Positions 52,356 through 61,794 of a DNA stretch of 64,000 nucleotides are shown here, in pieces; position 1 is the first letter of the stretch; each line of letters starts with the position of its first letter. The translations under genes were made by a program, and so were the position numbers. The DNA comes from DAISKN01 sp963716925 (lineage in GTDB: Bacteria > Acidobacteriota > Vicinamibacteria > Marinacidobacterales > SMYC01). Location: assembly GCA_963716925.1 (NCBI GenBank), contig CAVQUX010000006.1:372001-436000 (forward strand). The letters run 5' to 3'. The notes beneath the pieces were generated by a model, which made no database searches, was not told where the DNA came from, and saw only the letters and a list, made by a program, of their open reading frames with translations.

Positions 52356-52810
52356 ATCTCTTCGAGTCTCGGTCGATCGGGAAGCTCGCCGACGTCGCCC
52401 TCCTGCGGAGGGAAGTGTTTTGCGAGCTCTTCGCCCAGAAGCGTCACGCCGCGACAGATTCCCGCCTCGAAGCCCTCGTGCCCGATGGACTCCGTGATTC
52501 GCCCGGCGATCTCCTGCCAGCCCGGATCGCCCACCTTCTCGTGAGCCCCGTCGTCGGCGACGATCTCGAAGAGCCTCTTCTCCATCACCAGGAACAGCAG
52601 GACTCCGTTTCGCCCCCGGGTCCGGTTCATGCCGAGTGCCGCGAACGCGCGGAGCGCCCGCGCGCGCGAGCTCTCGAGCGGCAGGAGACCGTGGACCATA
52701 TGCACCACGATCTCTCCAGAGGTTCTCGACTCCGCGGCTTCGACCGCCCGCGCGATGGCGTCGAGAGTCTTCTCGCTCACGTCCCTTCGGAGCTTGCGCG
52801 GCACCTTCAT
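52352..52810 (-). CDS. TPM-domain protein
   Basis: The 152-residue protein contains the TPM (TLP18.3/Psb32/MOLO-1) domain: TLDAIARAVEAAESRTSGEI, RTRGRNGVLLFLVMEKRLFE and GWQEIAGRITESIGHEGFEA. It has no signal peptide or transmembrane helix. ATG 52810 is preferred; GTG 52822 would overlap the upstream TPM gene's stop. It is the second TPM gene in a row after the larger YgcG-like gene. Confidence 0.8.
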   Translation of the reverse strand: MKVPRKLRRDVSEKTLDAIARAVEAAESRTSGEIVVHMVHGLLPLESSRARALRAFAALGMNRTRGRNGVLLFLVMEKRLFEIVADDGAHEKVGDPGWQEIAGRITESIGHEGFEAGICRGVTLLGEELAKHFPPQEGDVGELPDRPRLEEI

Positions 52811-52815
52811 CGTGA

Positions 52816-53646
52816 CTACCACCGTCCGCTCGCGCCGCCGCCGCCGAAGCTTCCGCCTCCGCCGCGGAACCCACCGCCTCCGCCGAACCCTCCGGGGAAT
52901 CCTCCGTGGCCCCCGCCGCGGTAACCGCCGCCGGGATAGGTCCAGCTACCGGCCCTCCCGAAGCCTCTCAGGAAGAGCGTGGCTACGAGACCGAGAACTC
53001 CTCCGACGAGAGGCGACCAGAGGCCGAGAGACGAGGCGATGCTTCCGCCGACGAGCGGGAACAGGACGGCCCCGGCGATGACTCCGAGCACGATCCCGAT
53101 CGCGTTTCCCAGAACACCGGCGACGAAGTAGGCGAACAACAGGGCGCCGAGGTTGAGCCCGACTTCGGGTGCGCGCGCGGGCGCTTCCGGATACTCGCGG
53201 CGGGCGGCGAGCTCGAGTCCCTCGACGGCGGCGAGAAGCCCTTGATAGTAGCTGCCGGATTGAAACGCGGGAGCGACTCGCTCCCGGATGATGCGTCCCG
53301 CTAGCCCGTCGGGGATCACCGGCTCGAGTCCGTATCCCACTTCGATCCGAATCCGCCTCTCGGAGGGAACGACGAGAATGATGGCGCCGTTGTCGAGCCC
53401 TTTTTGTCCGATCTTCCACTCCTCGGCGAGCCGGATGGAGTAATCCTCGATGGGCTCGCCGTCGAGGCTCGGAATCGTGGCGATGACGAACTGGACCGAG
53501 GTTTCGTTCTCGATGGTCTCGAGCTTCCTCGTCAGGCTCGCTTCCTCTTCGGGCGAGAGGATCCCCGCCCGGTCCACCACCCGACCGGTGAGCGCCGGAA
53601 GGGCCGCCTGAAGAACGAGTGCGAGCCCGAGGGCCCAGAGGTTCAT
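52816..53646 (-). CDS. secreted TPM-domain protein with a glycine-rich tail (YgcG-like)
   Basis: A signal peptide (LWALGLALVLQAALPALTG) is followed by VVDRAGILSPEEEASLTRKL, ETSVQFVIATIPSLDG, DNGAIILVVPSERRIRIEVG and LAGRIIRERVAPAFQSGSYY, the TPM domain. Two or three transmembrane segments (about 175-240) come next and the last about 30 residues are Gly/Phe-rich. Related YgcG proteins are envelope proteins of unknown function. ATG 53646 gives 276 residues. It lies 16 bases after the LemA gene, a frequent pairing. Confidence 0.85.
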   Translation of the reverse strand: MNLWALGLALVLQAALPALTGRVVDRAGILSPEEEASLTRKLETIENETSVQFVIATIPSLDGEPIEDYSIRLAEEWKIGQKGLDNGAIILVVPSERRIRIEVGYGLEPVIPDGLAGRIIRERVAPAFQSGSYYQGLLAAVEGLELAARREYPEAPARAPEVGLNLGALLFAYFVAGVLGNAIGIVLGVIAGAVLFPLVGGSIASSLGLWSPLVGGVLGLVATLFLRGFGRAGSWTYPGGGYRGGGHGGFPGGFGGGGGFRGGGGSFGGGGASGRW

Positions 53647-53662
53647 GGGGAGGGCGCTTTGT

Positions 53663-54283
53663 CTACCGCTCGCGGAAGTCGAACTCAACCTTGGGCGCCT
53701 GGTCGGCGCCTTCAGCCGCTTTGAAGTAAGCGGCCTCCTCGAATCCGAACCATCCCGCGATGAGGTTGGCGGGAACAGCCCGCCGCACCGTGTTGTACTC
53801 CTGCGCGGCCTCGTTGAAGCGCTTGCGCTCGACGGCGATGCGATTCTCGGTGCCCGCGAGCTCGTCCTGGAGCTGAAGGAAGTTCTGGTTCGCCTTGAGC
53901 TCGGGATAGCGCTCGACCACCACCATCAACCGGCTCAGCGCGCCCGATAGAGAATCCTGCGCCTGCTGGTATCTCGCGAGCGCCTCGGGATTCGTCAGAT
54001 CCTGGGGAGTGATCTGTACCGACGTCGCCTTCGCCCGCGCCTCGATGACCTGGGTCAAGGTCTCCCTCTCGAAATCCGCGGCGCCCTCGACGGTCTTGAC
54101 CAGGTTGGGAATCAGATCCGCGCGCCGCTGATACGTGTTCTCCACCTGCGACCAGGCGGTTTTCACTCCCTCGTCGAGGCGGACGAGACGGTTGTAGACC
54201 TCCGTGCCCCAGAGAAAGACCGCCACCCCGACCCCCAGGAGGAGGAGCACCAGGACACCGCACCCCAATAGTCCTTTTCGCAT
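53663..54283 (-). CDS. lemA: LemA-family membrane protein
   Basis: The 206-residue protein has one N-terminal membrane helix (LLGCGVLVLLLLGVGVAVFLW) and the LemA helical core: YNRLVRLDEGVKTAWSQVEN, TYQRRADLIPNLVKTVEGAA and SRLMVVVERYPELKANQNF. It ends with VRRAVPANLIAGWFGFEEAAYF. LemA proteins are anchored in the inner membrane and occur with TPM proteins, as here; their function is unsettled. The gene is divergent from glpD. Confidence 0.95.
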   Translation of the reverse strand: MRKGLLGCGVLVLLLLGVGVAVFLWGTEVYNRLVRLDEGVKTAWSQVENTYQRRADLIPNLVKTVEGAADFERETLTQVIEARAKATSVQITPQDLTNPEALARYQQAQDSLSGALSRLMVVVERYPELKANQNFLQLQDELAGTENRIAVERKRFNEAAQEYNTVRRAVPANLIAGWFGFEEAAYFKAAEGADQAPKVEFDFRER

Positions 54284-54340
54284 GGAATTCTCCTCGATTC
54301 GAAGCTGGCGAATTATATGCTAGAAGGCGAGGAGGCGCCC

Positions 54341-55909
54341 ATGGATCGATGCTCGATGGTCTCGCGTCTCGAGGCCGAGCCTCGAAGCTGGGACGTTCTC
54401 GTCATCGGCGGCGGCGCGAGCGGACTCGGCTGTGCCATCGAGGCCGCGTCGCGGGGATACCGCACCGCGCTCTTCGAGGCGGGAGATTTCGCCCGGGGGA
54501 CCTCGAGCCGCAGCACGAAGCTGGTGCACGGCGGCGTACGCTATCTCAAACAGGGCAACGTCTCCCTGGTCCTCGAGGCGCTGAAAGAGCGGGGCCTTCT
54601 CCGGCAGAACGCACCCCACGTCGTGAGCGAGCTTCCGTTCATCGTCCCGAGCTACGACTGGTGGGAGGCGCCGTTCTACGGCATCGGGCTTCGCCTCTAC
54701 GACATGCTCGCGGGCAAGCTCGGCTTCGGAGCCTCGCGGAACCTCTCGAAGGAGGAGACTCTCGAGCTCCTGCCGACGATCGAGACCGAAGGGCTCCGGG
54801 GCGGGATCGTCTATTACGACGGACAGTTCGACGACGCGCGGCTCGCGATCGAGCTCGCCGCGACCGCCGCCTCGCAGGGCGCGGCGGTCCTCAACTATGC
54901 CCCGGTGGCTCGTCTGGTGAAGAGGGGCGAAGTCGTGCGCGGGCTCGTGGCCCGCGACGAAGAGACGGGCCGCGAGATCGCGGTCGAGGGAAAGGTGGTG
55001 GTGAACGCAACCGGACCGTTCAGCGATTCCGTGCGGCGTCTCGACGAGGCCGATCACCCGCCGATGATCCGGCCGAGCCAGGGGGTGCACATCGTGCTCC
55101 CCCGCGAGTTCCTCCCGGGAGCGAGCGCCATCATGGTTCCCCATACCGATGACGGCCGCGTCCTCTTCGCCATTCCCTGGCAGGGCCGGGTGGTGGTGGG
55201 GACGACCGACACCCCGGTCGAAGAAGTCTCTTTCGAGCCCAGCCCGCTTCCGGAGGAGATCGACTTCCTCCTCGAGCATGCGGCGCGATACCTCTCCAAG
55301 GACCCGAAGCGCACCGATATCCTCTCCGCCTTCGCCGGCATCCGGCCTCTCGCGGGCGGAGCGGAATCCGGCCAGACTGCGGCGATATCGAGAGATCACA
55401 CGGTGCACATCTCCCGCTCGGGTCTCGTCACCCTCGCCGGCGGGAAATGGACGACCTATCGAAAGATGGCGCAGGACGCGATCGATCAGGCAGCTCTCGT
55501 GGCGGAGCTCGAGGAGCGGCCCTCGGTCACCGCGCAGCTCCGAATCCACGGCCAACACCCCGACCCCGCGAGCTTCGGCGAACTGGGCCGCTACGGCGCC
55601 GAGGCGCCCTCGGTCGCGGCTCTGCTTCGTGAGGATCCGCGTTACGCCGAGCCGATCCATCCTTCGCTCGGGATCCTTGCCGGTGAGGTCGTCTGGTCGG
55701 CGCGCCGCGAGATGGCGCGCACCGTGGAGGACGTTCTTTCGAGAAGAACGAGAGCGCTCCTCCTCGACGCCCGGGCGGCCCGCGAGGCCGCGCCCTCGGT
55801 CGCCGAGCTCCTCCGGGAAACCCTGGGGAAGAGCGAGAAGTGGCGGGAGGCGCAGGTACGGGACTTCGGGCGGATCGCGCGAAACTACCTCCCGGCCCTT
55901 GCCGTATAG
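54341..55909 (+). CDS. glpD: FAD-dependent glycerol-3-phosphate dehydrogenase
   Basis: GlpD oxidises glycerol-3-phosphate to dihydroxyacetone phosphate at the membrane and passes electrons to quinones. The FAD-binding motif is VLVIGGGASGLGCAIEAASR near residue 20, followed by GTSSRSTKLVHGGVRYLKQG near 53. The substrate region has FIVPSYDWWEAPFYGIGLRL and the C-terminal part is helical (about 380-522). The start is ATG 54341 because GAGGAGG lies five bases upstream; the longer frame from 54317 does not match the family. No glycerol kinase or facilitator is nearby. Confidence 0.94.
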   Translation: MDRCSMVSRLEAEPRSWDVLVIGGGASGLGCAIEAASRGYRTALFEAGDFARGTSSRSTKLVHGGVRYLKQGNVSLVLEALKERGLLRQNAPHVVSELPFIVPSYDWWEAPFYGIGLRLYDMLAGKLGFGASRNLSKEETLELLPTIETEGLRGGIVYYDGQFDDARLAIELAATAASQGAAVLNYAPVARLVKRGEVVRGLVARDEETGREIAVEGKVVVNATGPFSDSVRRLDEADHPPMIRPSQGVHIVLPREFLPGASAIMVPHTDDGRVLFAIPWQGRVVVGTTDTPVEEVSFEPSPLPEEIDFLLEHAARYLSKDPKRTDILSAFAGIRPLAGGAESGQTAAISRDHTVHISRSGLVTLAGGKWTTYRKMAQDAIDQAALVAELEERPSVTAQLRIHGQHPDPASFGELGRYGAEAPSVAALLREDPRYAEPIHPSLGILAGEVVWSARREMARTVEDVLSRRTRALLLDARAAREAAPSVAELLRETLGKSEKWREAQVRDFGRIARNYLPALAV

Positions 55910-55940
55910 TGAGGTCGATATCTGAAAGGACAGAAACCCC

Positions 55941-58900
55941 ATGTGGCTTCTCCCGATCCTGTTCGCTCCGCTCATGCTCCAGGACCCCAGTCTCAGCGAG
56001 ACCTCGATCGCCTTCGCCTGGGGAGGCTGCGTCTGGACGGTGCCGCGTGACGGCGGCGCCGCGAGACAGATCACGACCGGCGGCCACGAGGCGGGTCCGA
56101 TCTTCTCTCCCGACGGCGCCCGCATCGCTTTCACCGGCGAGTACGACGGCAACGTAGACGTGTTCGTCGTCGCCGCCTCGGGGGGAAGCCCGCGACGCCT
56201 GACCTGGCATCCGGGCGCGGACCAGGCGGTCGGCTTCTCGGGCGACGGCAAGAAGGTGCTGTTCCGCTCGGGCCGCGACGCCTATGCCGACTTCTCGCGG
56301 CTCTTCACCGTTCCCCTCGAGGGCGGTTTCCCCGAGCCCCTTCCGATGTGGCGGGCCGAGGAAGGATCGTTCTCCCCCGACGGATCCCGCATCGCCTACG
56401 TTCCCAACATGCAGTGGCAGAAAGCGTGGAAGCGCTATCGCGGCGGCCAGACGACCCCGGTCCAGATCGTGCGGCTGACGGATCTCGAGCTCGTCGAGAT
56501 TCCGCGCCCGGGCTCGAACGACTCGAACCCGATGTGGATCGGCGACAGGGTCTATTTTCTTTCCGACCGCAACGGCCCGGTGACGTTGTTCGCTTTCGAC
56601 ACCCGGACGTCCGCGGTGACCGAAGAGATCGAGAACCGGGGCTTCGATTTCAAATCGGCCTCCGCCGGTCCCGGGGCGATCGTCTACGAGCAGTTCGGAT
56701 CGCTCCATCTCTTCGACCTCGCGACCGGGACGAGCCGCCGCGTCGACGTCGAGGTCGAAGGGGATCTGCCCGCCTCTCGCCGGCACTTCGAAAAAGTCGC
56801 GGACCAGATCCAGGCGGGAGCGCTTTCCCCCAAAGGCGTCCGCGTCGCCTTCGAGGCCCATGGGGAGATCCTGACGGTACCCGCGGAGAAGGGAGACATT
56901 CGAAACCTCACGAGCTCTCCCGCCGCCGCCGATCGCGATCCCGCCTGGTCGCCGGACGGGCAGCGAATCGCCTATTTCTCCGACGAGTCGGGCGAGTATC
57001 AGCTCCACATCCGTAGCCAGGGTGGGCTCGGCGAGGTGGGAAAGATCGACCTCGGCTCCCCGCCCTCGTTCTTCTACTCGCCCCTGTGGTCTCCCGACGG
57101 GAAGAAGATCGCTTTCACCGACAAGAGGCGCAACCTGTGGTACGTGGAGATCGACAAGGGCGTCCCGGTGAAGGTGGCCTCCGACCGCTACGAGGACTTC
57201 TTCCGCGGAATCGACCCCTCGTGGTCTCCCGACAGCCGCTTCCTCGCCTACACCGCGCAGCTTTCGAACCACATGCGGAGCGTCTTCGTCTACTCCCTCG
57301 AGGCGGGCAAAAGCACCCAGCTCACCGACGGCATGAGCGACGCTCGCTTTCCCGCTTTCGATCCCAAGGGCGAGCTCCTGTACTTCACGGCCTCCACCGA
57401 CTACGGGCTCTCCGTCGGCTGGCTCGATCTATCGAGCGCCGAGCGGCCGGTGCGGCGGAACCTGTACGCCGCGGTTCTGAGAAAGGATCTCCCCTCCCCC
57501 CTCGCTCCCGAGAGCGACGAGGAAGGGTCGCAGCCGGAGAAGAAGGACGAAGAGGAGGAAGAGGAGGCGCCGCCCCCGGTCGTCGCCATCGACTTCGACG
57601 GGATCAGCCAGCGAATTCTCGCCCTTCCCGTTCCCGCCGCGAACTACGCCGGGATCGAGGCGGGGAAAACCGGAGAGGTGTTCCTGTTGGAGCAGGCCCT
57701 GATCCCTCCCCCCGACGAGTTCCCCCCGAAGCTCGCGATCCATCGGTTCCGCCTCGAAGACCGCGAGGCGGAGAAGATCCTCGAGGACGTGACCGCGTTC
57801 GACCTCTCGGCGAACGGCGAAAAGATGCTCTACAAGCTCGAGGACAAGTGGCTTCTCGCGGGAACCGAGGACCCCGAGGACGTCGAGCCTCGCGAGCTGG
57901 CGCTCGAGGCCATGGAGGTCTACGTCGACCCGCCTGCGGAGTGGAGGCAGATGTATCGGGAGACCTGGCGCATCGAGCGCGATTTCCTGTACGACCCCGC
58001 GTTTCACGGCCTGGATCTCGCGGCCGCATCGGAAAAATACGAAGGCTACCTCGAGCGGGTCTCGAGCCGGGAGGATCTGAACTACCTCTTCACCGAGATG
58101 TTGGGTGAGCTCACTCTCGGGCACGTCTTCGTCAGCGGAGGCGATTCCCCGGAAGCTCCCAAGGTAAAAGGCGGCCTCCTCGGCGCCGACTTCGCCGTCG
58201 AGAACGGCCGCTACCGTTTCGCGCGAGTCTTCAACGGAGAGAGCTGGAACCCGAACCTCCGGGCGCCCCTGACCCAGCCGGGGGTCAACGTGATCGAAGG
58301 AGAGTACCTCCTCGAAGTGAACGGGAAGTCCGTCCACCTGCCGGAGAGCATCTACTCTTTCTTCGAGAACACCGCCGGAAAACAGGTCCGGCTGAAAGTC
58401 GGACCGAGTCCCGACGGAGCGGGAGCGCGCGAAGTGACGGTCGTCCCGGTGGAGGACGAAGCCGCTCTGAGGCGCCAGGCCTGGATCGAGGACAACCGGC
58501 GCAAGGTCGACAAGCTCAGCGGAGGAAGACTCGCCTACGTCCACCTCCCGGACACCGCGACCGGCGGATACACGAGCTTCAACCGGTACTTCTTCGCCCA
58601 GATCGGAAAAGAGGGCGCGGTCATCGACGAGCGCTACAACCACGGCGGATCCATCGCGGACTACATCATCGATCTCCTGAAGCGGCCGCTCCGGGCCTGC
58701 ATGACGACGCGCGACGGAGAGGACTACTGCACGCCCACCGCCGCAATCTACGGACCGAAGACGATGATCGTGAACGAGATGGCAGGCTCCGGCGGCGACG
58801 CCCTCCCCTGGATGTTCCAGAGGGAGAAGCTCGGGCCCCTCGTGGGAAAACGCACCTGGGGCGGGCTGGTGGGAATTTACGACTATCCTCCGCTCATCGA

Positions 58901-59144
58901 CGGCGGGGTCGTCACCGCCCCGCGCATCGGCATCTACGGTCTCCACGGGGATTGGGAAGTGGAGAACGTGGGCATCTCGCCCGACGTCGAGGTAGAGAAC
59001 GATCCAAAGTCGGTAGCGGCGGGACACGATCCCCAGCTGGAACGGGCCGTCGAGCTCACGCTCGAGGCGCTGAAGAATCAGCCCCTGGTCTTCCCCCCGC
59101 GCCCGAGGTATCCGAACTATCACCCGACGAGTGGAAACCCGTGA
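55941..59144 (+). CDS. secreted tricorn-like S41 peptidase
   Basis: The 1067-residue protein resembles archaeal tricorn protease. A short signal peptide (MWLLPILFAPLMLQ) is followed by a six-bladed then a seven-bladed propeller, rich in FSPDG and WSPDG segments, to about residue 660. A Glu/Lys-rich linker (about 530-545) lies inside. A helical bundle, a PDZ-like region (about 760-840) and the S41 catalytic domain follow. VIDERYNHGGSIADYIIDLL and NEMAGSGGDALPW contain the nucleophile Ser near residue 950. AAGGA precedes ATG 55941. The stop overlaps the M20 gene start (GTGA), so both probably degrade peptides. Confidence 0.92.
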   Translation: MWLLPILFAPLMLQDPSLSETSIAFAWGGCVWTVPRDGGAARQITTGGHEAGPIFSPDGARIAFTGEYDGNVDVFVVAASGGSPRRLTWHPGADQAVGFSGDGKKVLFRSGRDAYADFSRLFTVPLEGGFPEPLPMWRAEEGSFSPDGSRIAYVPNMQWQKAWKRYRGGQTTPVQIVRLTDLELVEIPRPGSNDSNPMWIGDRVYFLSDRNGPVTLFAFDTRTSAVTEEIENRGFDFKSASAGPGAIVYEQFGSLHLFDLATGTSRRVDVEVEGDLPASRRHFEKVADQIQAGALSPKGVRVAFEAHGEILTVPAEKGDIRNLTSSPAAADRDPAWSPDGQRIAYFSDESGEYQLHIRSQGGLGEVGKIDLGSPPSFFYSPLWSPDGKKIAFTDKRRNLWYVEIDKGVPVKVASDRYEDFFRGIDPSWSPDSRFLAYTAQLSNHMRSVFVYSLEAGKSTQLTDGMSDARFPAFDPKGELLYFTASTDYGLSVGWLDLSSAERPVRRNLYAAVLRKDLPSPLAPESDEEGSQPEKKDEEEEEEAPPPVVAIDFDGISQRILALPVPAANYAGIEAGKTGEVFLLEQALIPPPDEFPPKLAIHRFRLEDREAEKILEDVTAFDLSANGEKMLYKLEDKWLLAGTEDPEDVEPRELALEAMEVYVDPPAEWRQMYRETWRIERDFLYDPAFHGLDLAAASEKYEGYLERVSSREDLNYLFTEMLGELTLGHVFVSGGDSPEAPKVKGGLLGADFAVENGRYRFARVFNGESWNPNLRAPLTQPGVNVIEGEYLLEVNGKSVHLPESIYSFFENTAGKQVRLKVGPSPDGAGAREVTVVPVEDEAALRRQAWIEDNRRKVDKLSGGRLAYVHLPDTATGGYTSFNRYFFAQIGKEGAVIDERYNHGGSIADYIIDLLKRPLRACMTTRDGEDYCTPTAAIYGPKTMIVNEMAGSGGDALPWMFQREKLGPLVGKRTWGGLVGIYDYPPLIDGGVVTAPRIGIYGLHGDWEVENVGISPDVEVENDPKSVAAGHDPQLERAVELTLEALKNQPLVFPPRPRYPNYHPTSGNP

Positions 59145-60547
59145 GCCTGCTGCTCGCCGTTGCCGCCGCTGCTTCGCTGAAGGACGCCGTTCTCTCGCGG
59201 GTGGACGAGATCCACGCGCGGATGCTCACCGTCAACCAGGCCATCTGGACCTACGCCGAGCCCGGTCTCGAGGAGACGCGCTCCTCGAAGGAGCTCCAGC
59301 GCTGGCTATCCGAGAACGGTTTCTCCGTCCGCGCGGACGTCTCGGGAATGCCGACCGCCTTCGTAGCGAGCTACGGAGAGGGTAAGCCGGTCATCGCGTT
59401 TCTCGCGGAGTACGACGCGCTCATGGGCGTCTCGCAGAAGGCGGTCCCCCGCCGGGAGGCCCGCGAGGATCCTTCCATCGTCGCCGGGCACGGCTGCGGC
59501 CACAGCGTCTTCGGCACCGGCACCACCGCGGCGGCGATCGCCCTCAGCCGCGTCATCGCGGCGGAGAAGATGCCGGGCACCGTGCGTCTCTACGGCACCC
59601 CCGCCGAGGAGACGGTGGATGCAAAGACCTACATGCTTCGAGACGGGCTCTTCGACGACGTCGACGCGGTCCTCTCCTGGCACGCGAGCGATCGCACGGG
59701 CGCGAGCTACTCGTACAGCAAGGCGGTCCTGGGCGCGAGGTTCACGTTCCACGGTCTTCCCGCGCACGCGTCGGTGTCCCCGCACCAGGGAAGAAGCGCC
59801 CTCGACGCCCTCGAGCTCATGAACATCGGGGCCAACTTCCTTCGCGAGCACGTCCCCCAGGACACGCGCATTCACTACGTGATCACCGACGGCGGCGGTC
59901 AGCCGAACGTGGTCCCCCCGCAGGCGGCCTCCTGGTACTACGTCCGCGCCGATCGACACGACACCGTCGAAGAGGTGTTCGCGCGGCTCGTCGACATCGC
60001 CCGAGGGGCGGCGTTGATGACCGGAACGGAGATGAGCTACGTCGTGGACGGTGACGCGCACGAGGTCCTTCCGAATCGCGCGCTCTCGAATCTCATTCAC
60101 GTCAACCTCCAGACGGTGGGCCCCCCGCGCTTCGACGACGAGGAGAAAGCGTTCGCCCGGGAGACCCAGAGAGAGCTCGCGTCGATTCCCGATCAGCCGC
60201 TCTTCGAGGGCATCGACCCCGTCCAGGAGGAGCCGGAGCAGCGCGCGAGCTCCACGGACCAGGGCGACCTCTCGTGGCACGTGCCGACGGGAAGCCTGGT
60301 GGTCGCGTCCTACGCTCTCGGAGCCCCCGGCCACTCCTGGCAGGTCGCCGCCTCGACGGGGATGAGCATCGGCGAAAAGGCGATGACGATCGCCGCGAAG
60401 ACCCTCGCCGCCACCGGTCTCGATCTCCTGACGCAGCCAGCGCTCCTCGACGAGGCGCGGGAGTCGTTCCGGGAGATCCGTGACCCGCTCACCTTCCGGA
60501 GCCTGCTCCCCGAGGACGCGCGGCCGCCGGCGAGCATTCGAAAGTAA
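59141..60547 (+). CDS. secreted M20-family amidohydrolase
   Basis: The 468-residue enzyme fits the aminoacylase/AbgB branch of M20 metallopeptidases. Metal and catalytic blocks are FLAEYDALMGV near residue 88, HGCGHSVFGTG near 120, GTPAEETVDAKTYM near 152, FHGLPAHASVSPHQGRSALD near 205 and APGHSWQVAAS near 398. The N-terminus (SLLLAVAAAASLKDAV) looks like a signal peptide. GTG 59141 overlaps the tricorn stop as GTGA; the longer frame from 58952 is its shadow. Cleavage of N-acyl amino acids or dipeptides outside the cell is inferred. Confidence 0.88.
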   Translation: MSLLLAVAAAASLKDAVLSRVDEIHARMLTVNQAIWTYAEPGLEETRSSKELQRWLSENGFSVRADVSGMPTAFVASYGEGKPVIAFLAEYDALMGVSQKAVPRREAREDPSIVAGHGCGHSVFGTGTTAAAIALSRVIAAEKMPGTVRLYGTPAEETVDAKTYMLRDGLFDDVDAVLSWHASDRTGASYSYSKAVLGARFTFHGLPAHASVSPHQGRSALDALELMNIGANFLREHVPQDTRIHYVITDGGGQPNVVPPQAASWYYVRADRHDTVEEVFARLVDIARGAALMTGTEMSYVVDGDAHEVLPNRALSNLIHVNLQTVGPPRFDDEEKAFARETQRELASIPDQPLFEGIDPVQEEPEQRASSTDQGDLSWHVPTGSLVVASYALGAPGHSWQVAASTGMSIGEKAMTIAAKTLAATGLDLLTQPALLDEARESFREIRDPLTFRSLLPEDARPPASIRK

Positions 60548-60550
60548 GCG

Positions 60551-60814
60551 CTATCGCCAGCGCTCGAGCTTCGGGACTTTTCGCGAGAAGAGACCGGCGA
60601 GAAACCCGGGAAACCCCGCTTCCTTCAGCTTCCCTTTCACCCGCTCCCGCATCTCGCCCGCGGTGATGTCGGGAAGGGTGAAGCGCCCGCCTTCGTAGCA
60701 GTGCGAGCAGTACATCGCGCTCTTCGAGCCGTCCGCGTTCGTCCCTCCCCCGCGCTCGTCCCGGCTCATCGGCATTCCGCAGGACTGACAGTTCTTGAAG
60801 CTCTTCGCCGCCAT
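60551..60814 (-). CDS. small zinc-ribbon protein
   Basis: The 87-residue protein has a four-Cys zinc ribbon: NCQSCGMPMSRDE near residue 9 and MYCSHCYEGGRF near 34, the putative zinc ribbon (Zn_ribbon_2-like) that binds one zinc ion. The rest is a basic helical tail ending GFPGFLAGLFSRK. Function unknown; nucleic-acid or protein contact is possible. It is divergent from the PaaX-like gene across an inverted repeat. Confidence 0.85.
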   Translation of the reverse strand: MAAKSFKNCQSCGMPMSRDERGGGTNADGSKSAMYCSHCYEGGRFTLPDITAGEMRERVKGKLKEAGFPGFLAGLFSRKVPKLERWR

Positions 60815-60828
60815 GACCCCTCCTGGTT

Positions 60829-60867
60829 GGTTGCAACTCTAATACAGCCGTGCCTATTATTGCAACC
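60829..60867. promoter_or_regulatory. inverted repeat between divergent genes, possible operator
   Basis: GGTTGCAA (60829-60836) and TTGCAACC (60860-60867) are exact inverses 23 bases apart, and TAATA (60840-60844) matches TATTA (60855-60859) with a three-base gap. The right half ends on the base before the PaaX-like ATG at 60868. The two divergent genes may share regulation by this site. Confidence 0.5.
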
Positions 60868-61686
60868 ATGGATCGTAGCTCCACCCGGACCACTCTCTTC
60901 GGGATTTTCGTCCTCACGGGGCGGAGCCTAACCGCCGCCCAGGTCATCGCTCTCGCTCGCCCGCTGGGGATCTCGGCGACGAACGTGAAGAGCCACCTCA
61001 CCCGCATGGTAGCGGAAGGCGCCCTCGAACGGACGGGTGCGAAGCGCGCGGCGCTCTACGGACCGTCGCCCGGCCAGGGCGCGGTCATCGAGGGAATCGA
61101 GGCACGCCTCGAGAGCGGGCCCGAAGAGCCGTGGAACGGCGAGTGGATCGTTCTCGCCCTGAAGATGCCGGCCTCGCGGCGCGAGCGCGACCGGCTTCGG
61201 GCTTCCCTGTGGTTCGACGGCTTCCGTCCCTGGGACGGGTCGACGTTCCTACGGCCCTCCTGGCCGAAGGCATGGGCAAAGGCGCGCGTCCTTTGGTACC
61301 TCGACCGAATTCCCGGAGTCGCGGTCGTAGGGCCCCTCGTCGGTGACGTTCCCGTCGGGCGGCTCTACGACCTGGACCCCCTCGATCGCGCGGCCCGAAG
61401 ACTCGCGCGGCGGATTCGCGCGAGGCGAGCTCGCGCGAGCTCGCCTGCCCGGGCCTTCGCGGCACGACTCGAGATCGGCGGCCTCGTAGCTCGGTTGGTC
61501 GGACACGACCCGAGACTTCCGAAACTGCTCTGGGGAAGACGCACTGGAATCGGAGAGCTATCCCGAGTGTTCAACGAATTCGACGGAGCTATCGCCCCTG
61601 TCGCCGGACGATTTGTCCGCGAAGTACTTGAGGCATCCGTCGGCATGAGCGACACCTCGGTCCGCCGCCGAGCTTTTCCCGGTTAG
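60868..61686 (+). CDS. PaaX-family-like transcriptional regulator
   Basis: The 272-residue protein has a winged-helix N-terminus (TTLFGIFVLTGRSLTAAQVI, then GISATNVKSHLTRMVAEGAL) similar to PaaX. The rest is an alpha/beta middle domain (about 80-170; WNGEWIVLALKMPASRRERD) and a C-terminal helical part (about 180-265). PaaX represses the phenylacetate pathway and is released by phenylacetyl-CoA; no such pathway is present here, so the ligand is unknown. ATG 60868 is preferred to GTG 60850 because the operator half-site lies in between. Confidence 0.8.
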   Translation: MDRSSTRTTLFGIFVLTGRSLTAAQVIALARPLGISATNVKSHLTRMVAEGALERTGAKRAALYGPSPGQGAVIEGIEARLESGPEEPWNGEWIVLALKMPASRRERDRLRASLWFDGFRPWDGSTFLRPSWPKAWAKARVLWYLDRIPGVAVVGPLVGDVPVGRLYDLDPLDRAARRLARRIRARRARASSPARAFAARLEIGGLVARLVGHDPRLPKLLWGRRTGIGELSRVFNEFDGAIAPVAGRFVREVLEASVGMSDTSVRRRAFPG

Positions 61687-61794
61687 GGCTTCTCGATGCC
61701 GAGCAGAACGTTGGTGCTCGACACCAAACAATATGAGCAGAAAGCACGATTTCTTGGTGGGCTATGTTGAAAGTTGCTAATCTGGCAACGTCCC

